From Flavobacteriales bacterium (GTDB lineage: Bacteria; Bacteroidota; Bacteroidia; UBA10329), in contig WGMW01000033.1 in NCBI GenBank assembly GCA_016124845.1, forward strand, positions 1 to 64,000: 64,000 bases of DNA, read 5' to 3'. Shown one piece after another: positions 16,847 through 26,204 of the stretch. The notes below the pieces were generated by a model. The model saw only the letters and a list, made by a program, of their open reading frames with translations. It was not told where the DNA came from and searched no databases. A program made the position numbers and the translations under genes. How positions within the stretch are numbered: position 1 is the stretch's first letter; each line of letters starts with the position of its first letter.

Positions 16847-17398
16847 ATGAGCATCGGGTCGCGAATAATCCTTGACAGTAAGCAGCTCAATCTTTCCATT
16901 GAAAGAATCTGCTATCAGCTCATTGAAAATCACAACGATTTTTCAAACACAGTTTTGGTCGGTCTGCAACCGCGAGGTGTATTCGTGGCGCAGCGCATTC
17001 ACAGACTGCTGGAAAAAATGGTCGGAAGATCGATTCAGATCGGTTCGCTGGACATCACGTTCAATAGAGACGACCATCGCAGACGCGACATTCCGCTCAT
17101 TCCATCCAAAACCAAAATGGATTTTCTGGTGGAAGGCAAAAAGGTCATCATGATCGATGATGTCCTTTTTACAGGCAGAACGATCCGCGCAGGAATGGAT
17201 GCGCTGATGGCGTTCGGCAGGCCATCGGTCATTGAGTTGGTGGTGTTGGTGGATCGAAGATTCAGCCGTCAACTTCCTATTGAGCCGAACTATGTGGGCG
17301 CTCGAATTGATACGATCGTCTCTGAAAGAGTGGAGGTCGCACTCACCGAAGGAGGCGGAAATGATACAGTAAAACTCTATTCACCAGAAACAGAATGA
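16847..17398 (+). CDS. pyrR: PyrR: bifunctional pyrimidine regulator / uracil phosphoribosyltransferase
   Basis: A type I phosphoribosyltransferase with the PRPP loop VIMIDDVLFTGRTIRAGMDA at about residues 99-118 and the PyrR-typical LVGLQPRGVFVAQRI and DITFNRDDHRRRD. In other bacteria PyrR binds pyr mRNA to cause attenuation. Here there is almost no leader before it, so the enzymatic role (uracil salvage) or control of a distant leader is more likely. Its TGA overlaps the pyrB ATG by 4 bp. Confidence 0.92.
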   Translation: MSIGSRIILDSKQLNLSIERICYQLIENHNDFSNTVLVGLQPRGVFVAQRIHRLLEKMVGRSIQIGSLDITFNRDDHRRRDIPLIPSKTKMDFLVEGKKVIMIDDVLFTGRTIRAGMDALMAFGRPSVIELVVLVDRRFSRQLPIEPNYVGARIDTIVSERVEVALTEGGGNDTVKLYSPETE

Positions 17399-18321
17399 AC
17401 GGATTATCGGTAAAGCATCTTCTTGGCATCAAGTACATCACCAAAGAGGATATTGAACTGATATTTCAGACGGCTGATGAATTCAAAGAGGTCATCAACC
17501 GACCTATAAAGAAGGTTCCTTCGCTACGCGACATTACCATTGCCAACCTCTTCTTCGAGAATTCCACCAGAACCAAACTCTCGTTCGAATTGGCCGAAAA
17601 GCGCCTTTCGGCTGATGTTATCAATTTTTCTGCATCAGGTTCATCCGTAAAGAAAGGAGAAACGCTGCTTGATACGGTGAACAACATCTTGGCCATGAAA
17701 GTGGACATGGTCGTTATGCGACATCCATTGCCTGGGGCAGGACAGTTTCTCTCGAAGAACATAGATGCAGTGATTGTCAATGCCGGTGATGGCACGCACG
17801 AACACCCCACGCAAGGACTGTTGGATGCATTTTCCATTCGTGAACGCTACGGTGAAGTGGTTGGAAAGAAAGTGGTGATTGTAGGTGATATTCTGCATTC
17901 AAGGGTGGCGCTTTCGAACATTTTCGCGCTGCAAAAACTGGGGGCAGAAGTAAAGGTCTGTGGTCCGGCAACACTTATTCCGAAGTACATCGAATCGCTT
18001 GGCGTGAAGTACGAACCAAATCTTATTAAAGCACTCGAATGGTGCGATGTGGCAAATATGCTCCGTATTCAGATGGAGCGGTTGGACGTGAAGTATTTCC
18101 CATCGTTGCGAGAATACACGCTTCAGTATGGTCTGAACAAACAGATTTTGGATAAACTCGACAAAGAGATAACGATCATGCATCCTGGGCCAATTAACAG
18201 AGGCGTGGAGGTGACATCCGATGTGGCAGACAGCGATCAGGCCATCATTTTAGATCAGGTTGAGAATGGTGTGGCCGTCAGGATGGCGGTTCTTTATCTT
18301 CTTGCAGGAAAAATAGAGTAG
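17395..18321 (+). CDS. pyrB: Aspartate carbamoyltransferase catalytic subunit
   Basis: PyrB joins carbamoyl phosphate and aspartate in the first committed pyrimidine step. Motifs: the carbamoyl-phosphate loop S57-T-R-T (FFENSTRTKLSFELAEKR), GSSVKKGETLLDT, the ATCase segment HPTQGLLDAFSI, and MHPGPINRGVE near the C-terminus. At 308 residues it is the normal length. The 4-bp overlap with pyrR makes a pyrRB operon. No regulatory subunit pyrI is adjacent. Confidence 0.96.
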   Translation: MNGLSVKHLLGIKYITKEDIELIFQTADEFKEVINRPIKKVPSLRDITIANLFFENSTRTKLSFELAEKRLSADVINFSASGSSVKKGETLLDTVNNILAMKVDMVVMRHPLPGAGQFLSKNIDAVIVNAGDGTHEHPTQGLLDAFSIRERYGEVVGKKVVIVGDILHSRVALSNIFALQKLGAEVKVCGPATLIPKYIESLGVKYEPNLIKALEWCDVANMLRIQMERLDVKYFPSLREYTLQYGLNKQILDKLDKEITIMHPGPINRGVEVTSDVADSDQAIILDQVENGVAVRMAVLYLLAGKIE

Positions 18322-18375
18322 GAGTTTTGCGTAGGGAATTGAATTTGGTATTACCTTTCGCCATCGAATTTTTGG

Positions 18376-18383
18376 TAATTTCG
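18376..18383 (+). promoter_or_regulatory. Candidate -7 element for the STAS gene
   Basis: TAATTTCG, one mismatch from TAnnTTTG, lies 18 bp before the ATG. A second candidate (TACCTTTC at 18352 with TTTG at 18326-18329) lies upstream at a 22-bp spacing. Confidence 0.4.
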
Positions 18384-18401
18384 CAACAAAGCCAAGGCTA
18401 A

Positions 18402-18779
18402 ATGAATTTCGAAATAGATAAGAAGGACAATTACGCAGTTGTTAAGGTGAAGGCTGAAAAACTGGACAGTCAGATTTCGCCATCGCTTAAATCGGAGTTG
18501 GTTGTTCTGAATGCAGATGAGTTCAGTAACATCATTATCGACCTTACTGAAACACGCTATTGTGACAGTTCTGGTTTGAGCGCCATCTTGGTGGCCAACC
18601 GTCTTTGCAAGAACTCTGGCGGAACATTCGTACTGTGTGGTCTTCAGCGCTCGGTTTCTAAATTGATCTCTATTTCACAATTGGATACCATCCTGAATAT
18701 CACACCGACCTTCGAAGAGGCTGTGGATTTTCTTGCATTGGAATCCATCGAAAAGGGTCTTGGTTCAGAAGAATCTTAA
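18402..18779 (+). CDS. STAS-domain anti-sigma-factor antagonist
   Basis: A 125-residue single STAS domain (SpoIIAA/RsbV type). The phosphorylatable serine motif is YCDSSGLSA with S56/S57, preceded by the IIIDLTET strand. Such proteins bind and sequester a serine kinase or anti-sigma factor when unphosphorylated and are reset by a SpoIIE/PP2C phosphatase. A SpoIIE phosphatase is encoded 15 kb away (32947-34995), but no partner kinase is adjacent. It stands alone downstream of pyrB with its own promoter. Confidence 0.85.
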   Translation: MNFEIDKKDNYAVVKVKAEKLDSQISPSLKSELVVLNADEFSNIIIDLTETRYCDSSGLSAILVANRLCKNSGGTFVLCGLQRSVSKLISISQLDTILNITPTFEEAVDFLALESIEKGLGSEES

Positions 18780-18821
18780 TTTTGTAAAACTTAATCTCAA
18801 ATAATCACCTTAAAAACAATC

Positions 18822-19736
18822 ATGAAAAAAGCTCTATTATTTTTAGTTATGGGAGCATTGGCAACTGGCACGGCCAGCGCTCAGTGTTCTTTTGATTCTC
18901 AGTACGCTGGTGCTTCCGGTAATTTCTTCCCAGACAGCACAACATTTCTGGCCAACAATTACGCTACCATTAACATGGCGTACGATGCAACAATCAGCAT
19001 GAAGACGATCAGCGATACCCTCGTTACCGCTGGTGGTTTTACAGTAACTGCTTACATTGATGCATTCAAGATCTATCAGATCAATGGGGCTCCTGCAGGG
19101 TTCAACTTTACGGGTGGAGGCGATACGTACGAGACAGCCGATCCACGAACTGATTTTAACGACCCTTCTGACTCAACGTGGTGGAACAATTACGGAACTC
19201 CGAACAATGCCACTACACTCTCTCCGGTACAAGGGTGTTTTCAAATTACGGCTGATGCCGCTTCGGTTACTGCTGCAGCTCCTGTCGTTGGTTACACTGA
19301 TTATCCGGTTGTAGTTTTGGTTGATGCACGTGTTGCAGCTACAAATCCTGATGTAAGCGGTTTCCTTTTGGCCAATGGTACTTGGTTGTCTGAGACATCA
19401 CTTGCCGATCCGCTACCAGTAGACAACTATGTACTTCGTGTTTATGGTCCAACTGGGGTGTCAGAATTGTTGAATGGAAATGTATTTGACGTAGCTCAAT
19501 CATATCCTAACCCAGCAACAGATCACGCAATGATCTCTTTCACAACTCCAACTCCAAGCAACGTTGAAATTCGCGTTTACAACATGTTGGGAGCATTGGT
19601 TCACAAGGATAACGTTCTTTCTAAGAAAGGAGTTAACGACTACAAGCTGAGAACAGATCAAATGGCTTCTGGTCTTTACATCTATACTGTTTCTAACAAC
19701 GGTAAGACCATCACTAAGAAGATGAACGTAAGATAA
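18822..19736 (+). CDS. T9SS type A sorting-domain protein, unknown N-terminal region
   Basis: Signal peptide MKKALLFLVMGALATGTASAQ. Residues 22-210 form a beta-rich region without a family I recognise. It has aromatic and aspartate-rich stretches such as FTGGGDTYETADPRTDFNDP. The last 80 residues are a classic T9SS C-terminal domain: SYPNPATDHAMISF, VEIRVYNMLGALVH, GLYIYTVSNNGKTITKKMNV. It should be exported through PorQ-containing machinery and released or anchored at the cell surface. A strong terminator follows. Confidence 0.85.
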   Translation: MKKALLFLVMGALATGTASAQCSFDSQYAGASGNFFPDSTTFLANNYATINMAYDATISMKTISDTLVTAGGFTVTAYIDAFKIYQINGAPAGFNFTGGGDTYETADPRTDFNDPSDSTWWNNYGTPNNATTLSPVQGCFQITADAASVTAAAPVVGYTDYPVVVLVDARVAATNPDVSGFLLANGTWLSETSLADPLPVDNYVLRVYGPTGVSELLNGNVFDVAQSYPNPATDHAMISFTTPTPSNVEIRVYNMLGALVHKDNVLSKKGVNDYKLRTDQMASGLYIYTVSNNGKTITKKMNVR

Positions 19737-19760
19737 TTCTGAGTTTCTCAGAATAGAAGA

Positions 19761-19788
19761 AAGGCTCCGAATTTCGGGGCCTTTTTTT
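19761..19788 (+). terminator. Terminator after the T9SS gene
   Basis: AAGGCTCCGAA and TTCGGGGCCTT pair with one G-U, followed by seven T residues. Confidence 0.88.
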
Positions 19789-19828
19789 ATACCCTCAATA
19801 TGGTATTGCTCTCAGGAAAGGTCAGGTA

Positions 19829-19836
19829 TAGATTTG
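19829..19836 (+). promoter_or_regulatory. Promoter of the iron-uptake operon
   Basis: TAGATTTG matches TAnnTTTG. An ATTG at 19805-19808 stands 20 bp upstream as a -33 candidate. The leader to the ATG at 19876 is about 35 nt. No clear Fur-type box was recognised. Confidence 0.5.
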
Positions 19837-19875
19837 TGCCGTTATTTAAAATCAATCTAAATAAAAACTTCCATC

Positions 19876-21018
19876 ATGCCCAGACTATCCAACCGCATCC
19901 TATTCGTAATAAGTATTTCTATTTCATCTTTTATTCTGAACTCTTGCAACTCAGATAATGGTTCGGACCTTGACGTTCCGTCTATCTACAACTTTACCCG
20001 CAATGGTAGCTCAACGGTAGACTATTCAGGTCAGACCGAAAGACTCGATATGCTGGAACTGATGGGTACGTATATGAAGTCTGCGAATGCGGTCGGCTCA
20101 GCTCCACTGGATGCGAACAAATTGAAAGACATGTTTGCCAATCAGAATGACGCGTTCACGGGGCAAACGTTTGCTAAAGACCTAAGGTCCAAGTGTTTTC
20201 AGAATGACGTGGCCATGTTTGAGTCTTTTATGGATGAACTTGCAATTGCAAGTCAAGCAAGCGGAACGGCATACAGCGGAACGGCCGGAGTATTGGTGGA
20301 TGGAAGTGCAGATTCGACCATCGGTTACCGCGTAAATGCCAATGGAATAGAGCTCAGACAGGTCATTATCAAAGGACTGATGGGAGCCGTATTCTATTAT
20401 CAGGCAATGGAAGTATATCTTTCTGCGGATGGAATGGGAGTGGTCGGTAATGAAGATGTGGAAAATGGTGAGAATTACACACAAATGGAACACTATTTTG
20501 ACGAGGCATTCGGTTATTTTGGAGTGCCCACAGATTTCCCGGACTTAGCTACCGTTGATGACGCACGATTTTGGGGTGAGTACTGCAACAAGACCAATGG
20601 TGGGCTATATTCTGGAATGAATGATGAAGTTGCCGATGCTTTCCGAACAGCCCGTGCTGCCATTACTGCACGAGATTATGAAATACGGGATCAGGCCATT
20701 CAGAAGATTCAGGATAAATGGGCCATTATTGCCGCAGCAAGTGCTGTAGATTACTTGAGCGAGGGGTTGTCAACTTCAGGTACACCGAACTACAAACGTC
20801 ATCATGAGATGAGTGAAGGGATCGGTTTCTTGCTGGCGCTCAAATATCATTTTGCTGGAGGCAATTCTAAATATCCACCGAATTACACTTATTCGCATAT
20901 TGAAGACGCGTTGGCCATTGTCGGACCGAATACGAATCTTTACAACCTTACCGATCAGCAGATAGAGACGGCCATTGAGCATATTAGAATGGCTTTTCCA
21001 AGCGGTGAAATCCAATAA
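19876..21018 (+). CDS. DUF4856 family lipoprotein (iron-locus protein)
   Basis: Lipoprotein signal with lipobox SFILNSC. The body (YNFTRNGSSTVDYSGQTERLDMLELMGTYMKSA, then GIELRQVIIKGLMGAVFYYQAME) matches the DUF4856 family, an all-helical domain related in layout to imelysin. It is found next to imelysin genes in Bacteroidota. The next gene, an imelysin, starts 3 bp after its stop, and a TonB-dependent receptor follows. Together this suggests binding of an iron source at the outer or inner membrane surface. The biochemical role is not established. Confidence 0.85.
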   Translation: MPRLSNRILFVISISISSFILNSCNSDNGSDLDVPSIYNFTRNGSSTVDYSGQTERLDMLELMGTYMKSANAVGSAPLDANKLKDMFANQNDAFTGQTFAKDLRSKCFQNDVAMFESFMDELAIASQASGTAYSGTAGVLVDGSADSTIGYRVNANGIELRQVIIKGLMGAVFYYQAMEVYLSADGMGVVGNEDVENGENYTQMEHYFDEAFGYFGVPTDFPDLATVDDARFWGEYCNKTNGGLYSGMNDEVADAFRTARAAITARDYEIRDQAIQKIQDKWAIIAAASAVDYLSEGLSTSGTPNYKRHHEMSEGIGFLLALKYHFAGGNSKYPPNYTYSHIEDALAIVGPNTNLYNLTDQQIETAIEHIRMAFPSGEIQ

Positions 21019-21021
21019 TCG

Positions 21022-22137
21022 ATGAAGAAACTATTGCTTGCAATTTCTGGAGTATTGTTTTTTGCCAGTTGCGACACATCGCCAAATCTGAGCAATTGCG
21101 ATTTTGATGAGACCGGCATGCTGACCAATTATGCCGACAACATTATCATTCCACGTTTTTCCGATCTTGATGTGAGCTTAACGTTGCTTCATTCACAGGC
21201 GCAGCAGTTTGCAGCAACGCCTACATCTGGATTGCTGAATGAGGTCAGGATCTATTTCGGTGCTGCTTATGGTCAATATCAGGAATGCAGCATGTTTGCT
21301 TTCGGGCCTGGACTGATCTCCGGTGTGCCTTTCAGTCAGCGGTTCAATACATTCCCGACCAATGCTTCGCAGATTGAAACCAACGTTCAGAATGGGGCAG
21401 AAGTAAGTGCCAGTCCGAACGCAAATGTGGGCTTTCCGGCATTGGATTACCTGTTGTTCGGCCCGGAGGGATCTTCAGATTCTGATATTCTTGCGTTGTT
21501 CACGACAGATGCAAATGCTCAGAACAGACTTGATTATCTGGTGGGATTGACATCAGAACTGAGTTCGACCGCATCATCCATAATTACTGCTTGGGATGCT
21601 TCGGGAGCAAATTACCGACAGACATTCATCAATAACACGGGAACGGCAACGGGTTCTTCCATTTCATTGGTGGTAAACGATCTGAACCACGATTTTGAGA
21701 CATTGAAGAATTTCAAGTTCAAAATTCCGCTTGGAAAGTTCAATGGCGGAATTGTCTTGCCCGAACAGGTGGAAGCGTACTACGCTGGTGGTTCTGCCCA
21801 ATTGGCAAAGCGGCAGGCCGAAGCGTTCCAGAAACTCTACGCTGGAATTGGGGCAGACCAAGCAGATGGCCTTGGTCTGGACGACTACATGGACTGCTTG
21901 GAGGCCAAGAGTACAACCACAGGTGAAGCCTTGAACCCTGAAATTCTCACTCAGTTCAGTAACATCATCTCGGCCATTGACGCCATTCCCGACCCGATGT
22001 CGGAAACCTTGGTCAGTAACCAACAGGTGGTTGATAATGCTCACACACAGTTGCAGCAGATGGTACCGAAGATCAAGTATGATCTTACCACCGCCTTGGG
22101 CGTACAGATCAATTACCAGGATAATGACGGTGATTAG
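21022..22137 (+). CDS. Imelysin-family (peptidase M75 / EfeO-like) lipoprotein
   Basis: Lipoprotein signal MKKLLLAISGVLFFASC. The body carries imelysin features: NYADNIIIPRFSDLDVSL at the start, a central segment with GFPALDYLLFGPEG (the GxHxxE-like region, here without the histidine), and a long helical C-terminal half. Imelysins act in iron acquisition, although a peptidase role was once proposed. The altered core motif argues against peptidase activity. It is the middle gene of DUF4856-imelysin-TonB receptor. Confidence 0.85.
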   Translation: MKKLLLAISGVLFFASCDTSPNLSNCDFDETGMLTNYADNIIIPRFSDLDVSLTLLHSQAQQFAATPTSGLLNEVRIYFGAAYGQYQECSMFAFGPGLISGVPFSQRFNTFPTNASQIETNVQNGAEVSASPNANVGFPALDYLLFGPEGSSDSDILALFTTDANAQNRLDYLVGLTSELSSTASSIITAWDASGANYRQTFINNTGTATGSSISLVVNDLNHDFETLKNFKFKIPLGKFNGGIVLPEQVEAYYAGGSAQLAKRQAEAFQKLYAGIGADQADGLGLDDYMDCLEAKSTTTGEALNPEILTQFSNIISAIDAIPDPMSETLVSNQQVVDNAHTQLQQMVPKIKYDLTTALGVQINYQDNDGD

Positions 22138-22152
22138 CGAAAGCGGAATTTG

Positions 22153-24597
22153 ATGTCATTTCCTCGTACTGCCATTTTTTGGCTGTTCCTTCTTTTCTGC
22201 ATTCCGAGTGCATTTGCGCAGATCACCATCAAAGGTGTGGTGCGCGATGAGGCGGAAGAACCGCTTTTTGGAGTGGTTGTGCATGTGGAAGGCGTGCCAG
22301 ACAATTTCTCTACGGATGAAAAAGGGCGCTATAGACTGGACGGCCTTACGCCTGGGCTAAAGAAGATCACCTATTTCCAGCAGGGATACAAAAAGGAGGA
22401 AAGAACGATCGACCCCAAGAACGGGACACACATTCTGGATGTGATCCTGAAGCCACTTTCAAAGGACCTGAACACGGTTACGGTAACGGATAAGCGTGAA
22501 GACAATGGTGTGATGACCACGCTACGTGCAGTAGATGGAATGGCCATTTATGCGGGAAGAAAGACCGAGGTTATTCAGTTGGATAAGGTCACGGCCAATT
22601 TGGCATCGAACCGTGCGCGGCAGGTTTTTTCGCAGGTTACGGGGCTCAACATTTGGGAATCGGACTGTGGCGGTATACAGATCGGAGTAGGAGGTAGAGG
22701 CTTGAGTCCGAGTCGAACCGAGAACTTCAATACGCGCCAGAATGGTTATGATATTGCTGCAGATGCGCTTGGCTATCCTGAAAGTTACTACTCGCCACCG
22801 ATGCTTGCGGTGAAAAAGATCGAAGTGGTGCGCGGTGCGGCCTCGCTGCAATATGGCCCGCAGTTCGGTGGGATGCTCAATTTTGTGATGAAAGAAGGCC
22901 CCGACAGTGCCAAGATTCAAGCTGAGGCGGTTCAGTCGGTCGGTTCGTATGGCTTTTACAATACGTACACGTCTTTGGGAGGAACCATTGGACGATTCAA
23001 TTATTACACGTCATTCCAATACCGCTTGGGCAAATGTTGGCGTTGCAATTCTGAATTTGACAGTTACAACGCTTACGCTGCGCTGAAGTACACTTCGAAA
23101 AAAGGAACTACCATAAAAGCCGAATACACGCGTATGTGGTATTTGGCGCGTCAGGCAGGAGGGCTCACAGATGCACAGTTCGCACAGGATCCGCGAGCTT
23201 CCTACCGCGATAGAAACTGGTTTCGCGTAAAATGGAATGTGATGGCACTTTCCATTCGACATGAGTTCTCTTCGGCCACAAAAGTGGATGTGCGCCTGTT
23301 CGGATTGATGGCCATCCGCGAAGCGCTGGGATTCCTGAGCCCACCGAATGTGAGTGATCCCATCAATAATCCTGGAGTGTCCGACATTGATAAGTATCGG
23401 AATCTTATCCATGGCGATTTCAATAATGTGGGTGGAGAGTTTCGATTTCTACAGCGTTATCACATCAAAAATCAACCGCAGACATTTCTGACAGGCGTAC
23501 GGGTTTACAAAGGATTCACCAAGAGCAGACAAGGAGCAGCAGATTCCACCTACGGACCCGTTTTCGAGTATGTGGATGTGGTGGCGAATCAGTCAGCATC
23601 CAGTCATCCCAGTGGGAATGTGGCGTGGTTTGCTGAGAATGTGTTCAACCTTCGCAAGAATCTGAGCATCACGCCAGGCGTTCGAATTGAGTACATTGAT
23701 ACGAAAACGGTCGGTTCTTCGCATACGGTTTATCGCGATCAGGCAGACAATGTGATCTTGGACAGCTTGAAAACGGGCGAATCGAGACGGAAGCGTTGGT
23801 TTCCGCTTTTCGGTATCGGGGTGAGTTACAAGCCGCTGAAAGGAATCGAACTCTACGCCAATTTCTCACAGAATTACAAATCCATCAACTTCAATGACCT
23901 GTGGGTTGCCAATCCCAGTTACAAGACCGATCCGAACATGAAGGACGAGACAGGCTACAATGCCGACCTTGGGATCAGAGGGCGTATTCGGAACGCATTT
24001 CAATATGAAGTGACAGGATTTATGATGATGTACAACGACCGCATCGGGTATGTGCAACAGGTGGATCCGCTGCTTTACAGCGTTTACAGGCTGCGCACCA
24101 ACGTGGCCAATGCACGGAGCGTGGGCGTGGAAAGCTACCTGCGGTGGAGCACCATTCAAACATTCCGTCCAAACTCAGATTGGAAACTGGATGTCTTCTC
24201 CAACATCACCTGGCTCAGCGCCAAGTACATCGCATCCGAAGAAAGTGCCTTCCGAAACAAGCGCGTGGAACTGACACCTGCATTGCTCATCCGAACTGGA
24301 TTGGATTTCGGCTATAAGGATTTTCGCATGTCGTATCTGTTCTCGTACACCGATAAGCAGTTTACCGATGCCACCAATTCCATCAGTACAGGCAATTCTG
24401 TCAATGGCCTTGTACCATCTTATTATGTGATGGATCTGAACTTTGCTTACAAGTATTGGAAGCTCACATTCAACGCTGGTATTGAGAACCTGACCAACAA
24501 CTGGTACTTCACAAGAAGAGCGGTCGGATATCCCGGACCAGGCATCATTCCGTCATCGGGTCGCACCTTCTATATTACCATTGCAATAAAGGTTTAA
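22153..24597 (+). CDS. TonB-dependent outer-membrane receptor, FecA-like
   Basis: ATG at 22153 is preferred over TTG at 22150. Signal peptide to FAQ. Residues 25-110 form a carboxypeptidase-regulatory-like domain (ITIKGVVRDEAEEPLFGVVV). The plug carries IQIGVGGRGLSPSRTENFNT and VVRGAASLQYGPQFGGMLNF. The rest is a 22-strand barrel ending in an aromatic strand (RTFYITIAIKV). The plug text resembles ferric-citrate/FecA-type receptors. Placed after the imelysin pair, it probably imports a ferric chelate. The specific ligand cannot be read from the sequence. Confidence 0.9.
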   Translation: MSFPRTAIFWLFLLFCIPSAFAQITIKGVVRDEAEEPLFGVVVHVEGVPDNFSTDEKGRYRLDGLTPGLKKITYFQQGYKKEERTIDPKNGTHILDVILKPLSKDLNTVTVTDKREDNGVMTTLRAVDGMAIYAGRKTEVIQLDKVTANLASNRARQVFSQVTGLNIWESDCGGIQIGVGGRGLSPSRTENFNTRQNGYDIAADALGYPESYYSPPMLAVKKIEVVRGAASLQYGPQFGGMLNFVMKEGPDSAKIQAEAVQSVGSYGFYNTYTSLGGTIGRFNYYTSFQYRLGKCWRCNSEFDSYNAYAALKYTSKKGTTIKAEYTRMWYLARQAGGLTDAQFAQDPRASYRDRNWFRVKWNVMALSIRHEFSSATKVDVRLFGLMAIREALGFLSPPNVSDPINNPGVSDIDKYRNLIHGDFNNVGGEFRFLQRYHIKNQPQTFLTGVRVYKGFTKSRQGAADSTYGPVFEYVDVVANQSASSHPSGNVAWFAENVFNLRKNLSITPGVRIEYIDTKTVGSSHTVYRDQADNVILDSLKTGESRRKRWFPLFGIGVSYKPLKGIELYANFSQNYKSINFNDLWVANPSYKTDPNMKDETGYNADLGIRGRIRNAFQYEVTGFMMMYNDRIGYVQQVDPLLYSVYRLRTNVANARSVGVESYLRWSTIQTFRPNSDWKLDVFSNITWLSAKYIASEESAFRNKRVELTPALLIRTGLDFGYKDFRMSYLFSYTDKQFTDATNSISTGNSVNGLVPSYYVMDLNFAYKYWKLTFNAGIENLTNNWYFTRRAVGYPGPGIIPSSGRTFYITIAIKV

Positions 24598-24791
24598 GAG
24601 TGATCGGATTTTTGTAACCATCGTCCTGCTTTTTAAGTATCAGGGCATCAAAGACAATGGGAATCCTACCTCAAACCGCTTGGTCGTTTATCGATAACTC
24701 TTGTAGAATCAAGGGGTTGCGGAGCGTTAGGCCCGTTGTCGTTTCGTGCTAATTTTTGTTACTTGCGAACCACATTAACCAGAAAGAGGTC

Positions 24792-25709
24792 ATGACTAAA
24801 AGCAACTATTTTAAAAAGTGGATCGGATACAGCGGGGCGGTGGCATGCGCGGCCATGTTCCTTGTAGGCTGTGTTTCGGACGTGAAAAAAGACGATGGGG
24901 GAGGAGAAGGTGTTTCCGAAGTGGACAGCTCCGCTACCAAACTGATGTCCATCGGTGGAAACATGTTCAGTATTCCGTCTCCGATTCAGACTGCTTTGCT
25001 TATTGAGAAATCAGGTGCTGATTACAGCAAAGGTTATCTGAACGATTCCAAGAAAGTGACCACTTACGCCACCAATTTCCAGAAGGCGGTCAATCTCGGG
25101 GTCTATGGTGCTGATGTGGGCTACGTGACCATTTACGATCAAAGTCAGGATGCCCTGAAATATCTGGGAGTGATCAACAAACTTTCGGATGAACTGGGAA
25201 TTACAGGCGCATTTGATGAGCAGACCATCAAGCGTTTTGAAAGCAATTTCGGAAAGCGTGATTCCATGCTGAATCTTGTTGCTGTTGCTTACAGAAATGC
25301 AGATGCTTTCTTGAAAGACAACGACCGATTGAATGTCGGGGCGCTTGTTCTTGCTGGAGGATGGGTGGAGACGCTGTATTTTTCTACTCAGATCGCGGTG
25401 AAGGACAAGAATCAGGATGTCATCAACCGTATCGGTGAGCAGAAGTACACGCTCAACAATATCGTGAAGATGCTCACTCCGTACTACAATCAACCAGAGT
25501 ATGATGTGTTGGTGGATGACCTGATCGAGCTGGCGTACGATTTCGATGCCATCGATATTCAGTACTCGTACGAGAAGTCTGAAGTTGATATTGCCAACAA
25601 GACCACGAAGATCAACAGTAAGACAACTGTTGTGATTACTCCTGAACATTTGGAGGCAATTGCGGAACGAGTTAAAATGATCAGAAACAAAATAGTAGGC
25701 CAACAATGA
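24792..25709 (+). CDS. Conserved-looking lipoprotein of unknown function
   Basis: The ATG at 24792 (MTKSNYFKKW, preceded by AAGAGGT) gives a lipoprotein signal ending FLVGC. A short acidic/glycine linker follows. The rest is largely helical: IPSPIQTALLIEKSGADYSK, LGVYGADVGYVTIYDQSQ, LGVINKLSDELGITGAFDEQ. I do not recognise the family. Its stop overlaps the ATG of the next exported protein by 4 bp, so they act together. A 158-bp gap with no clear terminator separates it from the receptor gene upstream. Confidence 0.75.
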   Translation: MTKSNYFKKWIGYSGAVACAAMFLVGCVSDVKKDDGGGEGVSEVDSSATKLMSIGGNMFSIPSPIQTALLIEKSGADYSKGYLNDSKKVTTYATNFQKAVNLGVYGADVGYVTIYDQSQDALKYLGVINKLSDELGITGAFDEQTIKRFESNFGKRDSMLNLVAVAYRNADAFLKDNDRLNVGALVLAGGWVETLYFSTQIAVKDKNQDVINRIGEQKYTLNNIVKMLTPYYNQPEYDVLVDDLIELAYDFDAIDIQYSYEKSEVDIANKTTKINSKTTVVITPEHLEAIAERVKMIRNKIVGQQ

Positions 25710-26134
25710 GAACTAAGACCTTGAGAATACTGATGGCAACCTTCGTTATGGGGTTGGCCTATGTGGGAAGTGCCTCGGCACAATGCGATTCCATTGCAAA
25801 GATCTGTTCGGAAAATGTGACAGCCGATTACATCTCTGACGGGCAGTCGTACAGAGCGCTGTTGAACGGAGATCAGGTGGCCGAATTCCGCGCCACGTTC
25901 TACGGTGGCAGCACCTACCGAATTGCAGGCTGTAGCGGCTTTACCGATGGCAACCTCATCTTTGAGATATATGATGAGGAACACAACCAACTTTTCGCCA
26001 GCAGCGAGTATAAGAACACACCTTACTGGGATTTCGAATTCGGTTCTACCATCGATTGCACCATTGAAGCGAAACTGAACACCGTGAACGTGAAATCTGG
26101 CTGCGCCACCATGGTCATTGGATTTAAGCAATAG
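25706..26134 (+). CDS. Small exported beta-rich protein of unknown function
   Basis: Signal peptide MRTKTLRILMATFVMGLAYVGSASAQ. The 115-residue mature part has paired cysteines (CDSIAKIC; IAGCSGF; IDCT; SGCATM) and a beta-sandwich pattern (LIFEIYDEEHNQLFASSEY). It is translationally coupled to the preceding lipoprotein. No family is recognised. A strong terminator follows. Confidence 0.75.
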   Translation: MRTKTLRILMATFVMGLAYVGSASAQCDSIAKICSENVTADYISDGQSYRALLNGDQVAEFRATFYGGSTYRIAGCSGFTDGNLIFEIYDEEHNQLFASSEYKNTPYWDFEFGSTIDCTIEAKLNTVNVKSGCATMVIGFKQ

Positions 26135-26158
26135 GAAATACGCGATTCGCGTAACCCG

Positions 26159-26193
26159 AGGTCTCCTTACTGCGTTGTAAGGAGACCTTTTTT
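26159..26193 (+). terminator. Strong terminator 11 bp before the ABC transporter ATG
   Basis: AGGTCTCCTTAC (26159-26170), loop TGCGTT, and GTAAGGAGACCT (26177-26188) make a 12-bp perfect stem with a six-T tail. It leaves only 11 bp for any promoter-leader before the next start codon at 26205. Confidence 0.9.
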
Positions 26194-26204
26194 GTTTGTA
26201 GCCG

